From positions 558,001 to 622,000 of the forward strand of contig JACKBL010000004.1 in assembly GCA_020634515.1 (NCBI GenBank): 64,000 nucleotides of DNA, read 5' to 3'. Of the stretch, positions 53,392-63,417 are shown piece by piece. The translations under genes were made by a program, and so were the position numbers. This DNA comes from Ardenticatenales bacterium. Its GTDB lineage: Bacteria > Chloroflexota > Anaerolineae > Promineifilales > Promineifilaceae. Position 1 is the stretch's first letter. Each line of letters begins with the position of its first letter. The notes under the pieces are model-generated. The model had not been told where the DNA came from. It saw only the letters and a list, made by a program, of their open reading frames with translations, and ran no database searches.

Positions 53392-56300
53392 ATGAACAAG
53401 CCCCACCTCATTCGCTTCCTCGTCTTCTTCACCATCCTGTTCGCCAGTTTTGGCCTCGCCCGGCCAGGCCAGACAAGCGACGCCATCAATGGCCTCCCCA
53501 CCGTCACCATCACCGCCCCCACCTCTGGCGAAGTCATCAACACCGCCCACGTCGAAGTCACCTTTAGCCTCAGCGACTTCGTCGTTGGCCCCTGGGACAC
53601 CCCCTACGTCGCCTTCTTCCTCGACGACAATCCGACGCCGTTTGACTTCTTCAACGGCAGCGATGGCGCCCAATTCGGTAACAAAACCGTCATAAGCGGC
53701 TTTGCCCCGACGCCCGCGGCCACCTGGTTGGACGACGACACCCTGCGCTTCAACGCCCTGCCCAACGGCTCGCATACCATTACGGCCCACCTGGCGGACG
53801 CGCAAGGCAATCTCCTCACCAACCCGGAAGCCAGCTTCACCGTCACTTTCACCATAGACCAGACGCCAGACAACGTAGAAATGCCCAACGCTTTGCTCTT
53901 CGTCAAAGAGCAATTCAACCCGGCCACGCCCCCGCCCAACGCCGCACCCGGCATGGGCCGCGTCTTCAATAACATGCCGCCCGCCGTCGGCGACCTTTAC
54001 CTGCTCAGCCCGGCAACTCCTGATGGCACGCTATACCAACTCACAGACGTTGCCGCCAATGGCGGCGGCGTCGTTGACCCAGAAGTCTCCTACGATGGCG
54101 AGCGCGTTGTCTTTGCCATGCGCGCAACGTCCATGGAAACCTGGCACATCTGGGAAATGAACCTGGATGGGACCAACCTACGCCAGATCACGTTTGATCC
54201 CCCCTTTATGGCGGTCAATGATCAGGACCCAGAATATCTCCCCGACGGGCGCATCCTCTTCGTCAGCGACCGCCTGCAGCAGCGGGAGATGAAACCGTAT
54301 GATCAGGCCATCACCACGCAGTTGTATGTCGTCAATCCCGACGGCAGCGATCTGCGCCAGCTCGATTACAACGCCAACTTTGGCATCAATCCCCAGGTCG
54401 CCACCGATGGCCGCATTCTCTTTGACCGTTGGGATCATCTTAACTTCATCCGCAACCTGTTCACACTCTGGCGCATGAACCAGGACGGCACGAACGGCTT
54501 CGTCAATTACGGCGGCGTCTCTCCGCGCTTCGACCAGCAGAATGGCGAGAACGCCAACGCCATCGAAAGCCGCGAACTCTCGACAGGGGAGATGGTAGGC
54601 ATCTTCACCAACCGGGAATCCATGGCCGGCAAAATGGGCATTTTCGACGCACGCAGTTTTAACAACGAAAACCTCCCCTTCCCACTGATGGTCGGTCCCA
54701 CAGGATTTTACCGCACGCCCTACCAGCTCACGAACGACGCGCTCATCTACAGCTACACGCCCAGCACCGATCCGCTGCACAACGGTTTTGGCCTGTACAC
54801 CATGCAGTTAACGCCCGAGTCCGTGCTGGTGGACGACACGACCGTTTCCACGGCCCCCGGCCCCTTTACCAACAACTCTTTTCGCACCTACAACATCAAC
54901 CTGGAAGAGGCGGGCCGGATTTATCTGGAAGTAAGCGGCATCGCCGACGACAATGGCTTCCTGTTGGCCGACCGCGCCTGGGTGCGGGTAGATGGCGTCG
55001 TTTACGACGGCGGCGAGCAGGATATTGAGCGGAAGCTGGATGGCGACCTCACTTTTGGCAAACCTTACAGCTATCGTATTGACATTGACCTGGCGGCCGG
55101 TCCGCACACCGTCAACATTGCCACGTTCGCCTGGCCCACCATCACCCACGTGCGCATCATGCGCGCTATTGCGGCGACGAACCACACTGTTTTCTATGAC
55201 GATCCCACCACGAATGAGGTTTCCCCCATCCCGGTGCGCGTGCGCAACCTGCCTCCCACGTATCCCAGCCAGATCAACACGGACCTGAATTGGGGCACGG
55301 TGGTTGTGCGCGACATCAGCCTGCGCGGCGACTTCCGCCAGGCGAATTTCGATGACCCGGATGGCGATCCCTCCTATCCTTACCACATGGACCTGAACCA
55401 GATTCAAGGGTTGCGCGTCAAGCAGAATCTGTCGCGCCGCAGCGAGGCGCAGGATATGCTGGTGGGCGCGCCACTCTTTGACCCGGTGCGTGTGGTCGGT
55501 GTAGCAACGCCGAACGCTTCCGGGACGGTGGCTTTCAAGGTGCTTGCTAACGTAACTACAGCCTGGGACCTGATTGATGACGATGGCGGAGCGATTGCCC
55601 ATGAGCGCGTTTGGAGTTGGGTGCAGCCGGGTGAAACACGCTCTTGCGGCGGTTGCCACGAGGGCGCATTCCCTTATGACGCGCGTCCTATTGGCCCGAT
55701 ACCATCCGCGCAGGATTTGCGGGAGCGGGGCGAGGTGTACAGTTTCGTGGACCAGGTATTGCCGATTTTCCAGCAACGGTGTGACAACTGCCACACGGGG
55801 CAGAATCCTGATGGCGACCTGGACCTGACGGGGGATCGTGCCACGTTTGACGCCCTCACGACTGTCGTCCCCGGTCGTATGCCGGAGCAGTATATTCTCC
55901 CCGGCGATGCCCGCTACAGTTTCCTCTACCAGCTTCTCAGTGGCAAGACGGACATCACGCCGCTTTACACCTTCCGCCTGAACCAGATCAACAACCAGGC
56001 AAACCATACCACGATGCTCTCCAGCAGCGAATTGTATGAGGTTGCGACCTGGCTGGACACGGGCGCGGGCTTTGCCTATTTGCCGGAGGGTGTGCATCAA
56101 GGTGTGCCTGAGGTGGTCAGTGTTTTGCCGGCAGACGGCACAAACGGCATCAAGCGAAACACAGGCGTCTCCGTCCATTTCAACGCCCCGATTGATCGGG
56201 CCACCATCAACAACAGCACCTTCGTCCTGCGGCGCAGCAACGGCAACATCGCCTATGGAACCTGGACCTGGGGCACAAACCAGGACGTTTACTTCCAACC

Positions 56301-59300
56301 CAACGGCAACCTCTCCTCCGGCAGCTACCAACTGACGATCAGCGGCCCCATTCTGGACATCCAGGATGGCGGACCGGGTACGGCATTGGGTGGCACTTTT
56401 ACCAGTTCCTTCAACGTCGTCAGCGGATACGACAACAACACGCCGCAGACCGTGGCTTTGCTCCCCAGCGGCAATGACACCAACCCGTTCGAGCCGGTGA
56501 CGGTGCGCTTCAACAAAGCGATCAATCCGGGCAGCGTCAATGAGCGTACGCTCACGGTCACGGATAGCCAGGGCTTCTACGTGGACGGACGCATCTACGT
56601 CAGCGCCAACGGGCTAGAGACAAAATTCTTCCCCTGGTCGTCCTTCACGGCAGGAGAAACGTACACGGTCCATCTGAACAACGGCATCTACGACCTGGCG
56701 GAAAACGACCTGAATCCGGTGAGCTATAGCTTCACGATTGCTACGCAGCCGACGGCCCAATATCACAGCCAGATTACTCAGATTCCAACGAACATCGATC
56801 CAAAGGGCATGGCGATCAATCAGGCGGGCACGGAAATCCTGGTTACCGGCAAATATGACAACAAAGTGACACGCTATGTCGTGGGCACTTGGGCGCAAAT
56901 TGCCAATTACCCCGTGGCGGCGGGACCCTCTGAGGTGGCTTACGCCAAAGACGGGACAAAAGCGTATGTGCTGAACACGACGGCCAATAACGTGCAGATC
57001 CTTGATTTGGGCAGCGGCGCGATTCTGGCGACTATTGAGGCGGGGCTGGTTTCGCCGTTTCGATTGCTGGTGAACCATGCCGGCAATCGCCTCTACATCA
57101 GCGACATTGGCAACACAGGCTACATCCATGAAGTAGACGTGGTTGCCGGCAGCCCCACATTCGGCCAGTTGCTGCGCACGTTCGATTTAGGCAAAGTTCC
57201 CTCGCGGCCGGCCATCAGCGCCGACGATAAGACTATCTACTACGGCTCTCCCCTCGCCTTCAACATCTTCGACGTGGCCTCCGCCAGTGAAACGGCCAGC
57301 ATCTACGTGCCGTATGGCACAGTCAGCCCCGTGGTTTTGTCACCCGATGGGGCTTTTGCCCTGGCTCCCGCTACCAGCGGCCAGGCGATGCGCTTCATTG
57401 ACCTGTACCAGAATAAAGACCGGGGCGAGATTCGCCTGCCAGACGATCCGGACCACATGGTCCTCAGCGGCGATGGCCGCTTCCTGTACATGCTCATGCG
57501 CGAGTCGCAGACGTTGGCGGTGATGGACATGAAGACGTGGCAGGTGGTGGCGGATTTGCCGGCATCAGGGGATGAATCCTCCTATATGCAGGGTCTGGCA
57601 ATCAGTCCGGACAGTCAGCTCATCTTCGCCGTCGAAGGCGGCCTGGCCTCAAACGTACTCGTCTACCACGTCGCCGATCCAAACGACGTGACACCGCCCA
57701 CCGTGCTGGATCACGCGCCCGCGGCGGACAGTGTGGACCAGGCCGTGCATGTGCCGATCCGCGTTAACTTCTCCGAACCGATTGACCGCCTGACGCTGAA
57801 CACAACGACATTCTCCGTCACGGACAGCAGCGGCGCGCCCGTGGCCGGGTCCATTCATGTCTCGCTGGACAGCAGCAGTGCGGACTTTATGCCGGCAAAC
57901 TGGCTGACCACCAACGAGACATTCACCGTAAGCCTGAATGATGGCGTACACGATCAAGCCGGCAACAGCCTCGCGCCGCTCTCCTACGCCTTCACCACGG
58001 TTCCCACGCCCCAGACGCAGTATCACGGCCAGGTGGCCCAGATGTCTACGGACGTTGACCCGAAACGCATGGACATCAATGATGCCGGCACGGAAATCCT
58101 GGTCACGAACAAATACAACAACCTGCTCACCCGCTACGCCGTCGGTTCCTGGGAGCAAATTGGCGTGTACACCGTTCCCGGCGGCCCCAGCGACGTGCAG
58201 TACTCCAGCGACGGCTCCAAAGCCTACGTGTTGGGCAGCACGAACAAAAGCATCCAGATCGTAAACTTAAGCACGACGGACATCATCGCCTCGATCACCA
58301 CGCCGATGCTGAATCCTGACCGTCTGCGCCTCAATCATGCCGGCACTCGCCTCTACGTCAGCGACACCGGCGGCACAGGCTACATCCACGAAATTGACGT
58401 CGTCATCGGCAGCCCCACATTCGGCCAGGTCGTGCGCACCTTCAACCTCGGGCGCATTCCCTCCCGCCCGGCCATCGGCGACGACGACACCACCCTCTAC
58501 TTCGGCTCCCCCTTCGCCTTCAACATCTTCGACCTGAGCGGCGCCAACATCACCAACAGCATCTACCTCCCCTACGGCACGGTGGCTCCCGTTGCCCTGG
58601 CCCCCAGCGGCGATTTTGCGCTGGCGCCCTCCAGCAACTCGCTGGCGATGCGCCTGATCGACCTGCGTATTGAGCAGGATCGTGGCCCGATCTCCCTGCC
58701 CGACAACATCGATCACTTGACCATCGCCCCGGATGGACGCTACATCTACATCATCCTGCGCAACACACAGGGCATGGCCGTCCTGGACACAGCCTCCATG
58801 CAGATTGTGGACAACCTGCCCGGACTCGAAGCTGGCGTCGCGTTCGTCCAGAGCCTGGTGGTCAGCCCGGACAACCAGCAAATATACGCCGTCGCCGGTG
58901 GGCTGGCCGCGGACATTCTCGTTTTTGAAATGGCCGATCCGGAAGACGTGACGCCGCCCGTTCTTGACAGCGCGGAGCCGGCAAATGGCAGCAGCGATAA
59001 TCCCGTGATCACCCCCATTCGCTTCTCGTTCTCCGAGACGCTGGATCGCCTGACCGTCACCACCGACACGATCAGCCTGACCAACGACGGCGGCGTGGCG
59101 GTTGATGGCAACTTCCACATCAGTCCGAATGGCATGTCTATCAGTTTTCTGCCGGCATCACTGCTCAACCCGGCGCAGACATATACCGTCTCACTCAGCA
59201 GCGACGTACGGGACGTGGCGGGCAACAGTCTGTCGCCCACGGCGTACAGCTTCAGCACGGCCGGGCCGGTGTCGCAACATCACAGCCAGGTGGCCGCCAT

Positions 59301-62300
59301 CAACACGGATGCTGATCCGAAACGCATGGCCGTGAATCATGCCGGCACGGAAATCATCGTCGCCAACAAATTTAACGACCTGCTCATCCGCTACGCCATG
59401 GACACCTGGGAAGAATTAGGCCGTTACCCGGTCGGCCCCGATCCCTACGACGTGGCCTACTCCGCCGACGACACCCTGGTCTACGTCCTTAACTCCGGCG
59501 ACAAAAGCGTGCAGTTCGTCAACCTCAGCGACGGAACCATCGCCGCCACCACCACCGGCTTCCTCAACCCGGAGCGCCTGACCCTGAACCACATCGGCAC
59601 GCGCCTCTACGTTAACGACCTGAGCGAAGGCTCCATCAGAGAAATCGACGTCGAAACGGGCAGCCCCACATTCGGCCAGATCGTGCGCACCTTTACCCTC
59701 GGCAAGCCCCCCTCACGCCCGGCCATCAGCCCGGATGACCAACACCTCTACTTCGGCACGCCTCTCGGCTTCAATATCCTGGACATCAGTACAGGCAACG
59801 TTTTGAAGAATATCCCCCTGCCGTATGGCACCGTGAGTCCCGTGGTGATTTCGCCGGACGGAACATTCGCGCTGGCTCCATCGGGCAACACACTGGCGCT
59901 GCGCCTGATTGACCTCACCATTCACCAGGATCAGGGGGAAATCGCCTTGCCGGATAACCCAGACCACATGGCGCTCAGCCCCGATGGACGCTTCCTGTAC
60001 ATGGTGATGCGCACCAGCCAGGATATTGTCGTAATGGACATGGGAACGATGCAGATTGTGGCGGAATTGCCGGCAGAAGGCAACGGCATCACCTATCCGC
60101 AGAGCCTCGTCATCAGTCCAGACAGTCAATATATCTTCTTCGTGGCCGGCGGTCTGGCCTCCCAGGTACTCGTCTACCAACCCGGCGACATGGACGACAT
60201 CACCCCGCCTACCGTCACCAACCTCTCCCCCGGAAACGCCACGGATGTGCCGATCCACGCCCCCATCAGCGCCAGCTTCTCCGAAGCACTGGATCGCCTC
60301 AGCATCAACAACAGCACCATCAGCATCGTTGATGGCAGCGGCGCGACGGTTGCCGGCAACTTCTACATCAACCCAAACAGCACGTCGGTTAGTTTCCTGC
60401 CCGCGACGCTGCTCGATCCGGCGCAGACATACACGGTCTCGCTGAGCAGCGGGCTGCACGATCTGGCGGGCAATAGCCTGACGCCGGCCTCTTTCAGCTT
60501 CAACACGGTCAACGGACCGCTGCCACAACACCACAGCCAGGTAGCCGCCTTGAACACCGATGCTGATCCGAAGCGCATGGCCGTGAATCATGCCGGCACG
60601 GAAATCATCATCGCCAGCAAATTCACCGACCAGCTCATCCGCTACGATCTGAACACCTGGCAAGAACTGGCCCGCTACCCGGTCGCCCTCGACCCCTACG
60701 ACGTGGCCTACGCCGTCAATGATGCCCAGGTCTACGTCCTGAACACCGGCGACAAAAGCGTACAAGTCCTCAACCTCGGCGATGGCGCTATCCTGCACAC
60801 CACCACCGGCTTTGTCAACCCGATCCGGTTGACCACGGACCACGGTGGCACGCGCCTCTACGTCACGGACACGGGCGCGAATGCCATTCACGAAATGGAC
60901 GTGGCCGTGGGCAGCCCCACCTTCGGCCAGGTTCTGCGCACGTTCTCTTTCAGCAACGCGCCCAGTCGGCCCGTCGTCAGCCCCAATGACCAGTATCTCT
61001 ACTTCGGCGCGCCGCTGACGTTCAATATCCTGTCACTGGCAACGGGCGCAGTGGTCACCAACATCGCGCTGCCCTATGGCACGGTGAATCCCGTGGTGGT
61101 GTCGGCGGACGGCTCTTTTGCCCTGGCTCCATCCAACAATACGCTGGCGCTGCGCCTGATTGACCTGACGACGCGCCAGGATCGGGGTGAAATCCCCTTG
61201 CCGGATAATCCGGACCACATGGCGCTCAGCCCGGATGGCCGTTATCTGTATATGGTGATGCGCACGACCCCGAACGCGATCACGGTGATGGATTTGGGGA
61301 CGCTGGAGATCGTGACGCAAATGCCGGCGCAAGGCAATAACACCACCTTCGCCCAAAGCCTCGTCGTCAGCCCCGACAGCCAGTACGTCTTCTTCGTTGC
61401 CGGCAGTTTCGCCTCCCAGGTCCTCGTCTACCAACCCGGCGACATGAACGACATCACCCCGCCCACCATCACCGATCTGACGCCCGACAATGCCACGGAG
61501 GTGCCTGTCTACGTCCCCATCGGCGCCAGTTTCTCCGAAGCAATGGACCGCCTCAGCATCAACGAAAGCAGCGTCTGGCTCGCAAATGCCGGCACACCCC
61601 TCAACGGCACGCTCACCATCAGCCTTGACAACCAGCACGTCAACTTCACCCCCGCCGCGCTGCTGGACCCCGGCGTCACCCACACCCTCTACGCAGAGAA
61701 CACGCTCACCGATCTTGCCGGCAACCCCCTCGGCCAGGGCCAGAGCAGCAGCTTCACCACCGCCGCCACACTCGACCCCGGTCCGCTCTACCAAATGAGC
61801 GCCACTTTCAGCAGCAACGGCAGCCGCGGCCTGGCCGTCTCCCCCGATGGCTCCCTGCTGGCCGTCGCCAATCGCTTCCAGAACTCCGTCAGCCTGCTCG
61901 ACCCCCTCACCATGCAGAGCCTTCGCGTCGCCATTAACGTCTCTGACGGGCCGCGCGGCCTGTCGTTTAACAGCGACGGCAGCCGCCTCTACGTCGTCAC
62001 CAACCCCGGCAACACCCTGGTAGAAATCAACGTCGCCACCGGCCAGGTCCTGCGCGCCATCCCCAACGTCCTCGCCAACGAGGAAGTCACCATCAGCTCC
62101 GACAATGCCTACGCCTACACCACGGGCTTCAACAACAGCGCCTTCAACGTCATCAATCTCGCCACGCAGCAGGTCACATCACCGCTGGGCGCGGTGGACA
62201 GACCGGGCCGCCCCGCCTACGCCCCCGATGGCACGCTCTATCTCCCCACAAATAACACCCTCTGGCGGCAAAATAGCAACGGCTCCTGGATGCCTATCCC

Positions 62301-63417
62301 CACCAACAGCAGCTATGTCGTTGACGTCGCCTTCTCCGCCGACGGGCGCTACGCCTTCCTCGCGGAAACATGGCGCGATGCCCTCCAGGTACTCGACCTG
62401 ACGCAAGACCACGTCCTCACGGAAGTTCCGCTGGGCGACGAGCCGCGCCAGATGGCCCAATCCGGCGACCATCGCTATCTCTTCGTGACCAACAAAACGA
62501 GCGCCACCATCCAGATCGTAGATACCCTCACGCTGGAAATCGTGCGCGAGACGGAACTCCCCAACAGCCAGATGACGGCTGTTGCCTGGGACGACCTCGG
62601 ACAACGCCTCTACGTTAGCGACATCGTCAGCAACGCCGTCTACGGCTTCTCCCTAAACACGGCTACTCCCCCTCCCACCATATTGGACAACACCTCTTAT
62701 GGCGTCCAATACGGCCATTGGACCGGCGTATCCGACGCGAACGCCACCGGTGGCGGCTATCGAGCCACCTCCACCGCGGGCGAATGGATCACCTACAAAA
62801 CCCCCGCCGTCACGGAATTCAGCCTGATAACCTATGTCGGGCCGGACCAAGGCTATCTCAACGTCAAGGTAGATAACGTTCTGATCAGCACCGTGGACCT
62901 GTACGCGCCCACGCCAGAATATCATAAGGTGTTCACATTCTCCCAACTGAATCTCGCCCAACACACCATTGCCCTCGTAGCCGTCGGCGCGAACAATCCC
63001 GCCTCCAGTGGCATGGAAGTGCGGATAGACGGCTTGATAGTCAACGGACAAACCATCAACGACACCAACCTGGGCATCACCTACCAATCATGGAGCGGTC
63101 TCAGCGCCGCCTGGGCCAGCAACAACGCCACGCACCTCGCCTCCACCCCCGGCAGCAGCATCACCTTTGCCGTCGAAGGCGACGCCTTCATCTGGCGCAC
63201 CGCCCACTGCCCCTCCTGCGGCCAGGTCGAAGTCACGGTGGATGGCAACGTCTTTGCCACCATTGACCTCTACCATCCGTCCTGGCAAATCCAGTATGGT
63301 CAACTCATCAATGGACTGGGCAGCGGTTCTCATCAGGTGACGTTGACCATCCTCAGCAGCAAAAATCCCGCCTCCTCCGGCATGCTCGTCCTCATGGACG
63401 GCTACAGCCATCCCTGA
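53392..63417 (+). CDS. Giant secreted di-heme, beta-propeller and Ig-like repeat protein
   Basis: 3,341 residues in one intact frame. Signal peptide about 1-27 (FLVFFTILFASFGLARP). An Ig-like domain follows, then PD40/WD40-type blades (about 170-560: DGTNLRQITFDPP, YLPDGRILFVSDR). Next is a segment resembling the hydrazine-synthase-alpha middle domain (about 600-760, ending WSWVQPGETRSCGGCHEG). There are two c-heme sites, CGGCH (near 752) and CDNCH (near 797). Two Big_5/SbsA-type Ig-like domains lie at about 905-1120. Four 417-420-residue modules then run from about 1123 to 2790, each a YVTN-like seven-bladed propeller plus one Big_5 domain, followed by one divergent propeller (about 2800-3095). 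The final 240 residues match the end of the protein at 1436-3892 (HCPSCGQ). It is probably exported and surface-attached, with a possible electron-transfer role for the hemes. Only alpha-like homology is seen: this is not evidence of anammox. Confidence 0.9.
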   Translation: MNKPHLIRFLVFFTILFASFGLARPGQTSDAINGLPTVTITAPTSGEVINTAHVEVTFSLSDFVVGPWDTPYVAFFLDDNPTPFDFFNGSDGAQFGNKTVISGFAPTPAATWLDDDTLRFNALPNGSHTITAHLADAQGNLLTNPEASFTVTFTIDQTPDNVEMPNALLFVKEQFNPATPPPNAAPGMGRVFNNMPPAVGDLYLLSPATPDGTLYQLTDVAANGGGVVDPEVSYDGERVVFAMRATSMETWHIWEMNLDGTNLRQITFDPPFMAVNDQDPEYLPDGRILFVSDRLQQREMKPYDQAITTQLYVVNPDGSDLRQLDYNANFGINPQVATDGRILFDRWDHLNFIRNLFTLWRMNQDGTNGFVNYGGVSPRFDQQNGENANAIESRELSTGEMVGIFTNRESMAGKMGIFDARSFNNENLPFPLMVGPTGFYRTPYQLTNDALIYSYTPSTDPLHNGFGLYTMQLTPESVLVDDTTVSTAPGPFTNNSFRTYNINLEEAGRIYLEVSGIADDNGFLLADRAWVRVDGVVYDGGEQDIERKLDGDLTFGKPYSYRIDIDLAAGPHTVNIATFAWPTITHVRIMRAIAATNHTVFYDDPTTNEVSPIPVRVRNLPPTYPSQINTDLNWGTVVVRDISLRGDFRQANFDDPDGDPSYPYHMDLNQIQGLRVKQNLSRRSEAQDMLVGAPLFDPVRVVGVATPNASGTVAFKVLANVTTAWDLIDDDGGAIAHERVWSWVQPGETRSCGGCHEGAFPYDARPIGPIPSAQDLRERGEVYSFVDQVLPIFQQRCDNCHTGQNPDGDLDLTGDRATFDALTTVVPGRMPEQYILPGDARYSFLYQLLSGKTDITPLYTFRLNQINNQANHTTMLSSSELYEVATWLDTGAGFAYLPEGVHQGVPEVVSVLPADGTNGIKRNTGVSVHFNAPIDRATINNSTFVLRRSNGNIAYGTWTWGTNQDVYFQPNGNLSSGSYQLTISGPILDIQDGGPGTALGGTFTSSFNVVSGYDNNTPQTVALLPSGNDTNPFEPVTVRFNKAINPGSVNERTLTVTDSQGFYVDGRIYVSANGLETKFFPWSSFTAGETYTVHLNNGIYDLAENDLNPVSYSFTIATQPTAQYHSQITQIPTNIDPKGMAINQAGTEILVTGKYDNKVTRYVVGTWAQIANYPVAAGPSEVAYAKDGTKAYVLNTTANNVQILDLGSGAILATIEAGLVSPFRLLVNHAGNRLYISDIGNTGYIHEVDVVAGSPTFGQLLRTFDLGKVPSRPAISADDKTIYYGSPLAFNIFDVASASETASIYVPYGTVSPVVLSPDGAFALAPATSGQAMRFIDLYQNKDRGEIRLPDDPDHMVLSGDGRFLYMLMRESQTLAVMDMKTWQVVADLPASGDESSYMQGLAISPDSQLIFAVEGGLASNVLVYHVADPNDVTPPTVLDHAPAADSVDQAVHVPIRVNFSEPIDRLTLNTTTFSVTDSSGAPVAGSIHVSLDSSSADFMPANWLTTNETFTVSLNDGVHDQAGNSLAPLSYAFTTVPTPQTQYHGQVAQMSTDVDPKRMDINDAGTEILVTNKYNNLLTRYAVGSWEQIGVYTVPGGPSDVQYSSDGSKAYVLGSTNKSIQIVNLSTTDIIASITTPMLNPDRLRLNHAGTRLYVSDTGGTGYIHEIDVVIGSPTFGQVVRTFNLGRIPSRPAIGDDDTTLYFGSPFAFNIFDLSGANITNSIYLPYGTVAPVALAPSGDFALAPSSNSLAMRLIDLRIEQDRGPISLPDNIDHLTIAPDGRYIYIILRNTQGMAVLDTASMQIVDNLPGLEAGVAFVQSLVVSPDNQQIYAVAGGLAADILVFEMADPEDVTPPVLDSAEPANGSSDNPVITPIRFSFSETLDRLTVTTDTISLTNDGGVAVDGNFHISPNGMSISFLPASLLNPAQTYTVSLSSDVRDVAGNSLSPTAYSFSTAGPVSQHHSQVAAINTDADPKRMAVNHAGTEIIVANKFNDLLIRYAMDTWEELGRYPVGPDPYDVAYSADDTLVYVLNSGDKSVQFVNLSDGTIAATTTGFLNPERLTLNHIGTRLYVNDLSEGSIREIDVETGSPTFGQIVRTFTLGKPPSRPAISPDDQHLYFGTPLGFNILDISTGNVLKNIPLPYGTVSPVVISPDGTFALAPSGNTLALRLIDLTIHQDQGEIALPDNPDHMALSPDGRFLYMVMRTSQDIVVMDMGTMQIVAELPAEGNGITYPQSLVISPDSQYIFFVAGGLASQVLVYQPGDMDDITPPTVTNLSPGNATDVPIHAPISASFSEALDRLSINNSTISIVDGSGATVAGNFYINPNSTSVSFLPATLLDPAQTYTVSLSSGLHDLAGNSLTPASFSFNTVNGPLPQHHSQVAALNTDADPKRMAVNHAGTEIIIASKFTDQLIRYDLNTWQELARYPVALDPYDVAYAVNDAQVYVLNTGDKSVQVLNLGDGAILHTTTGFVNPIRLTTDHGGTRLYVTDTGANAIHEMDVAVGSPTFGQVLRTFSFSNAPSRPVVSPNDQYLYFGAPLTFNILSLATGAVVTNIALPYGTVNPVVVSADGSFALAPSNNTLALRLIDLTTRQDRGEIPLPDNPDHMALSPDGRYLYMVMRTTPNAITVMDLGTLEIVTQMPAQGNNTTFAQSLVVSPDSQYVFFVAGSFASQVLVYQPGDMNDITPPTITDLTPDNATEVPVYVPIGASFSEAMDRLSINESSVWLANAGTPLNGTLTISLDNQHVNFTPAALLDPGVTHTLYAENTLTDLAGNPLGQGQSSSFTTAATLDPGPLYQMSATFSSNGSRGLAVSPDGSLLAVANRFQNSVSLLDPLTMQSLRVAINVSDGPRGLSFNSDGSRLYVVTNPGNTLVEINVATGQVLRAIPNVLANEEVTISSDNAYAYTTGFNNSAFNVINLATQQVTSPLGAVDRPGRPAYAPDGTLYLPTNNTLWRQNSNGSWMPIPTNSSYVVDVAFSADGRYAFLAETWRDALQVLDLTQDHVLTEVPLGDEPRQMAQSGDHRYLFVTNKTSATIQIVDTLTLEIVRETELPNSQMTAVAWDDLGQRLYVSDIVSNAVYGFSLNTATPPPTILDNTSYGVQYGHWTGVSDANATGGGYRATSTAGEWITYKTPAVTEFSLITYVGPDQGYLNVKVDNVLISTVDLYAPTPEYHKVFTFSQLNLAQHTIALVAVGANNPASSGMEVRIDGLIVNGQTINDTNLGITYQSWSGLSAAWASNNATHLASTPGSSITFAVEGDAFIWRTAHCPSCGQVEVTVDGNVFATIDLYHPSWQIQYGQLINGLGSGSHQVTLTILSSKNPASSGMLVLMDGYSHP
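56758..61777 (+). repeat. Four tandem 1.25-kb coding repeats
   Basis: Unit starts (CAATATCACAGC and variants) fall at 56758, 58018, 59275 and 60526. Periods are therefore 1260, 1257 and 1251 nt (420, 419 and 417 codons). The last two units are most alike, e.g. ACACCGATGCTGATCCGAAG / CACGGATGCTGATCCGAAAC and CATGCCGGCACGGAAATCAT in both, implying recent duplication or gene conversion. Frame is kept throughout. Confidence 0.92.

Larger units (their letters stand above)
49..61723. repeat. TGCCGGCA palindromic octamer family, about 80 copies across the window
   Basis: Copies found by reading both strands (the octamer is its own complement) include 49, 1033, 1055, 1178, 1848, 2230, 5744, 6776, 8645, 11015, 11485, 12664, 13846, 14364, 16792, 17936, 20640, 22113, 23975, 27263, 29160, 30066, 31919, 34673, 35311, 36824, 37697, 39413, 40810, 41519, 43208, 46437, 50397, 52853, 53029, 57078, 59340, 60591 and 61587. 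Most lie inside genes in any frame, often read as D-A-G-I, N-A-G-I or M-P-A. At 60% G+C about two would be expected. Comparable in style to the HIP1 octamer of cyanobacteria. Role unknown. Confidence 0.85.

Noticed and set aside
53392..56100. Evidence for anammox (hydrazine synthase)
   Set aside because: Only a partial alpha-subunit-like architecture is seen, on a giant adhesin-like protein; HzsA-like modules occur in many non-anammox bacteria.
54808..56331. 507-codon open frame antisense to the giant surface protein
   Set aside because: It overlaps a fully convincing gene, has low-complexity Val/Arg/His-rich composition typical of antisense G/C-rich frames, and no domain.
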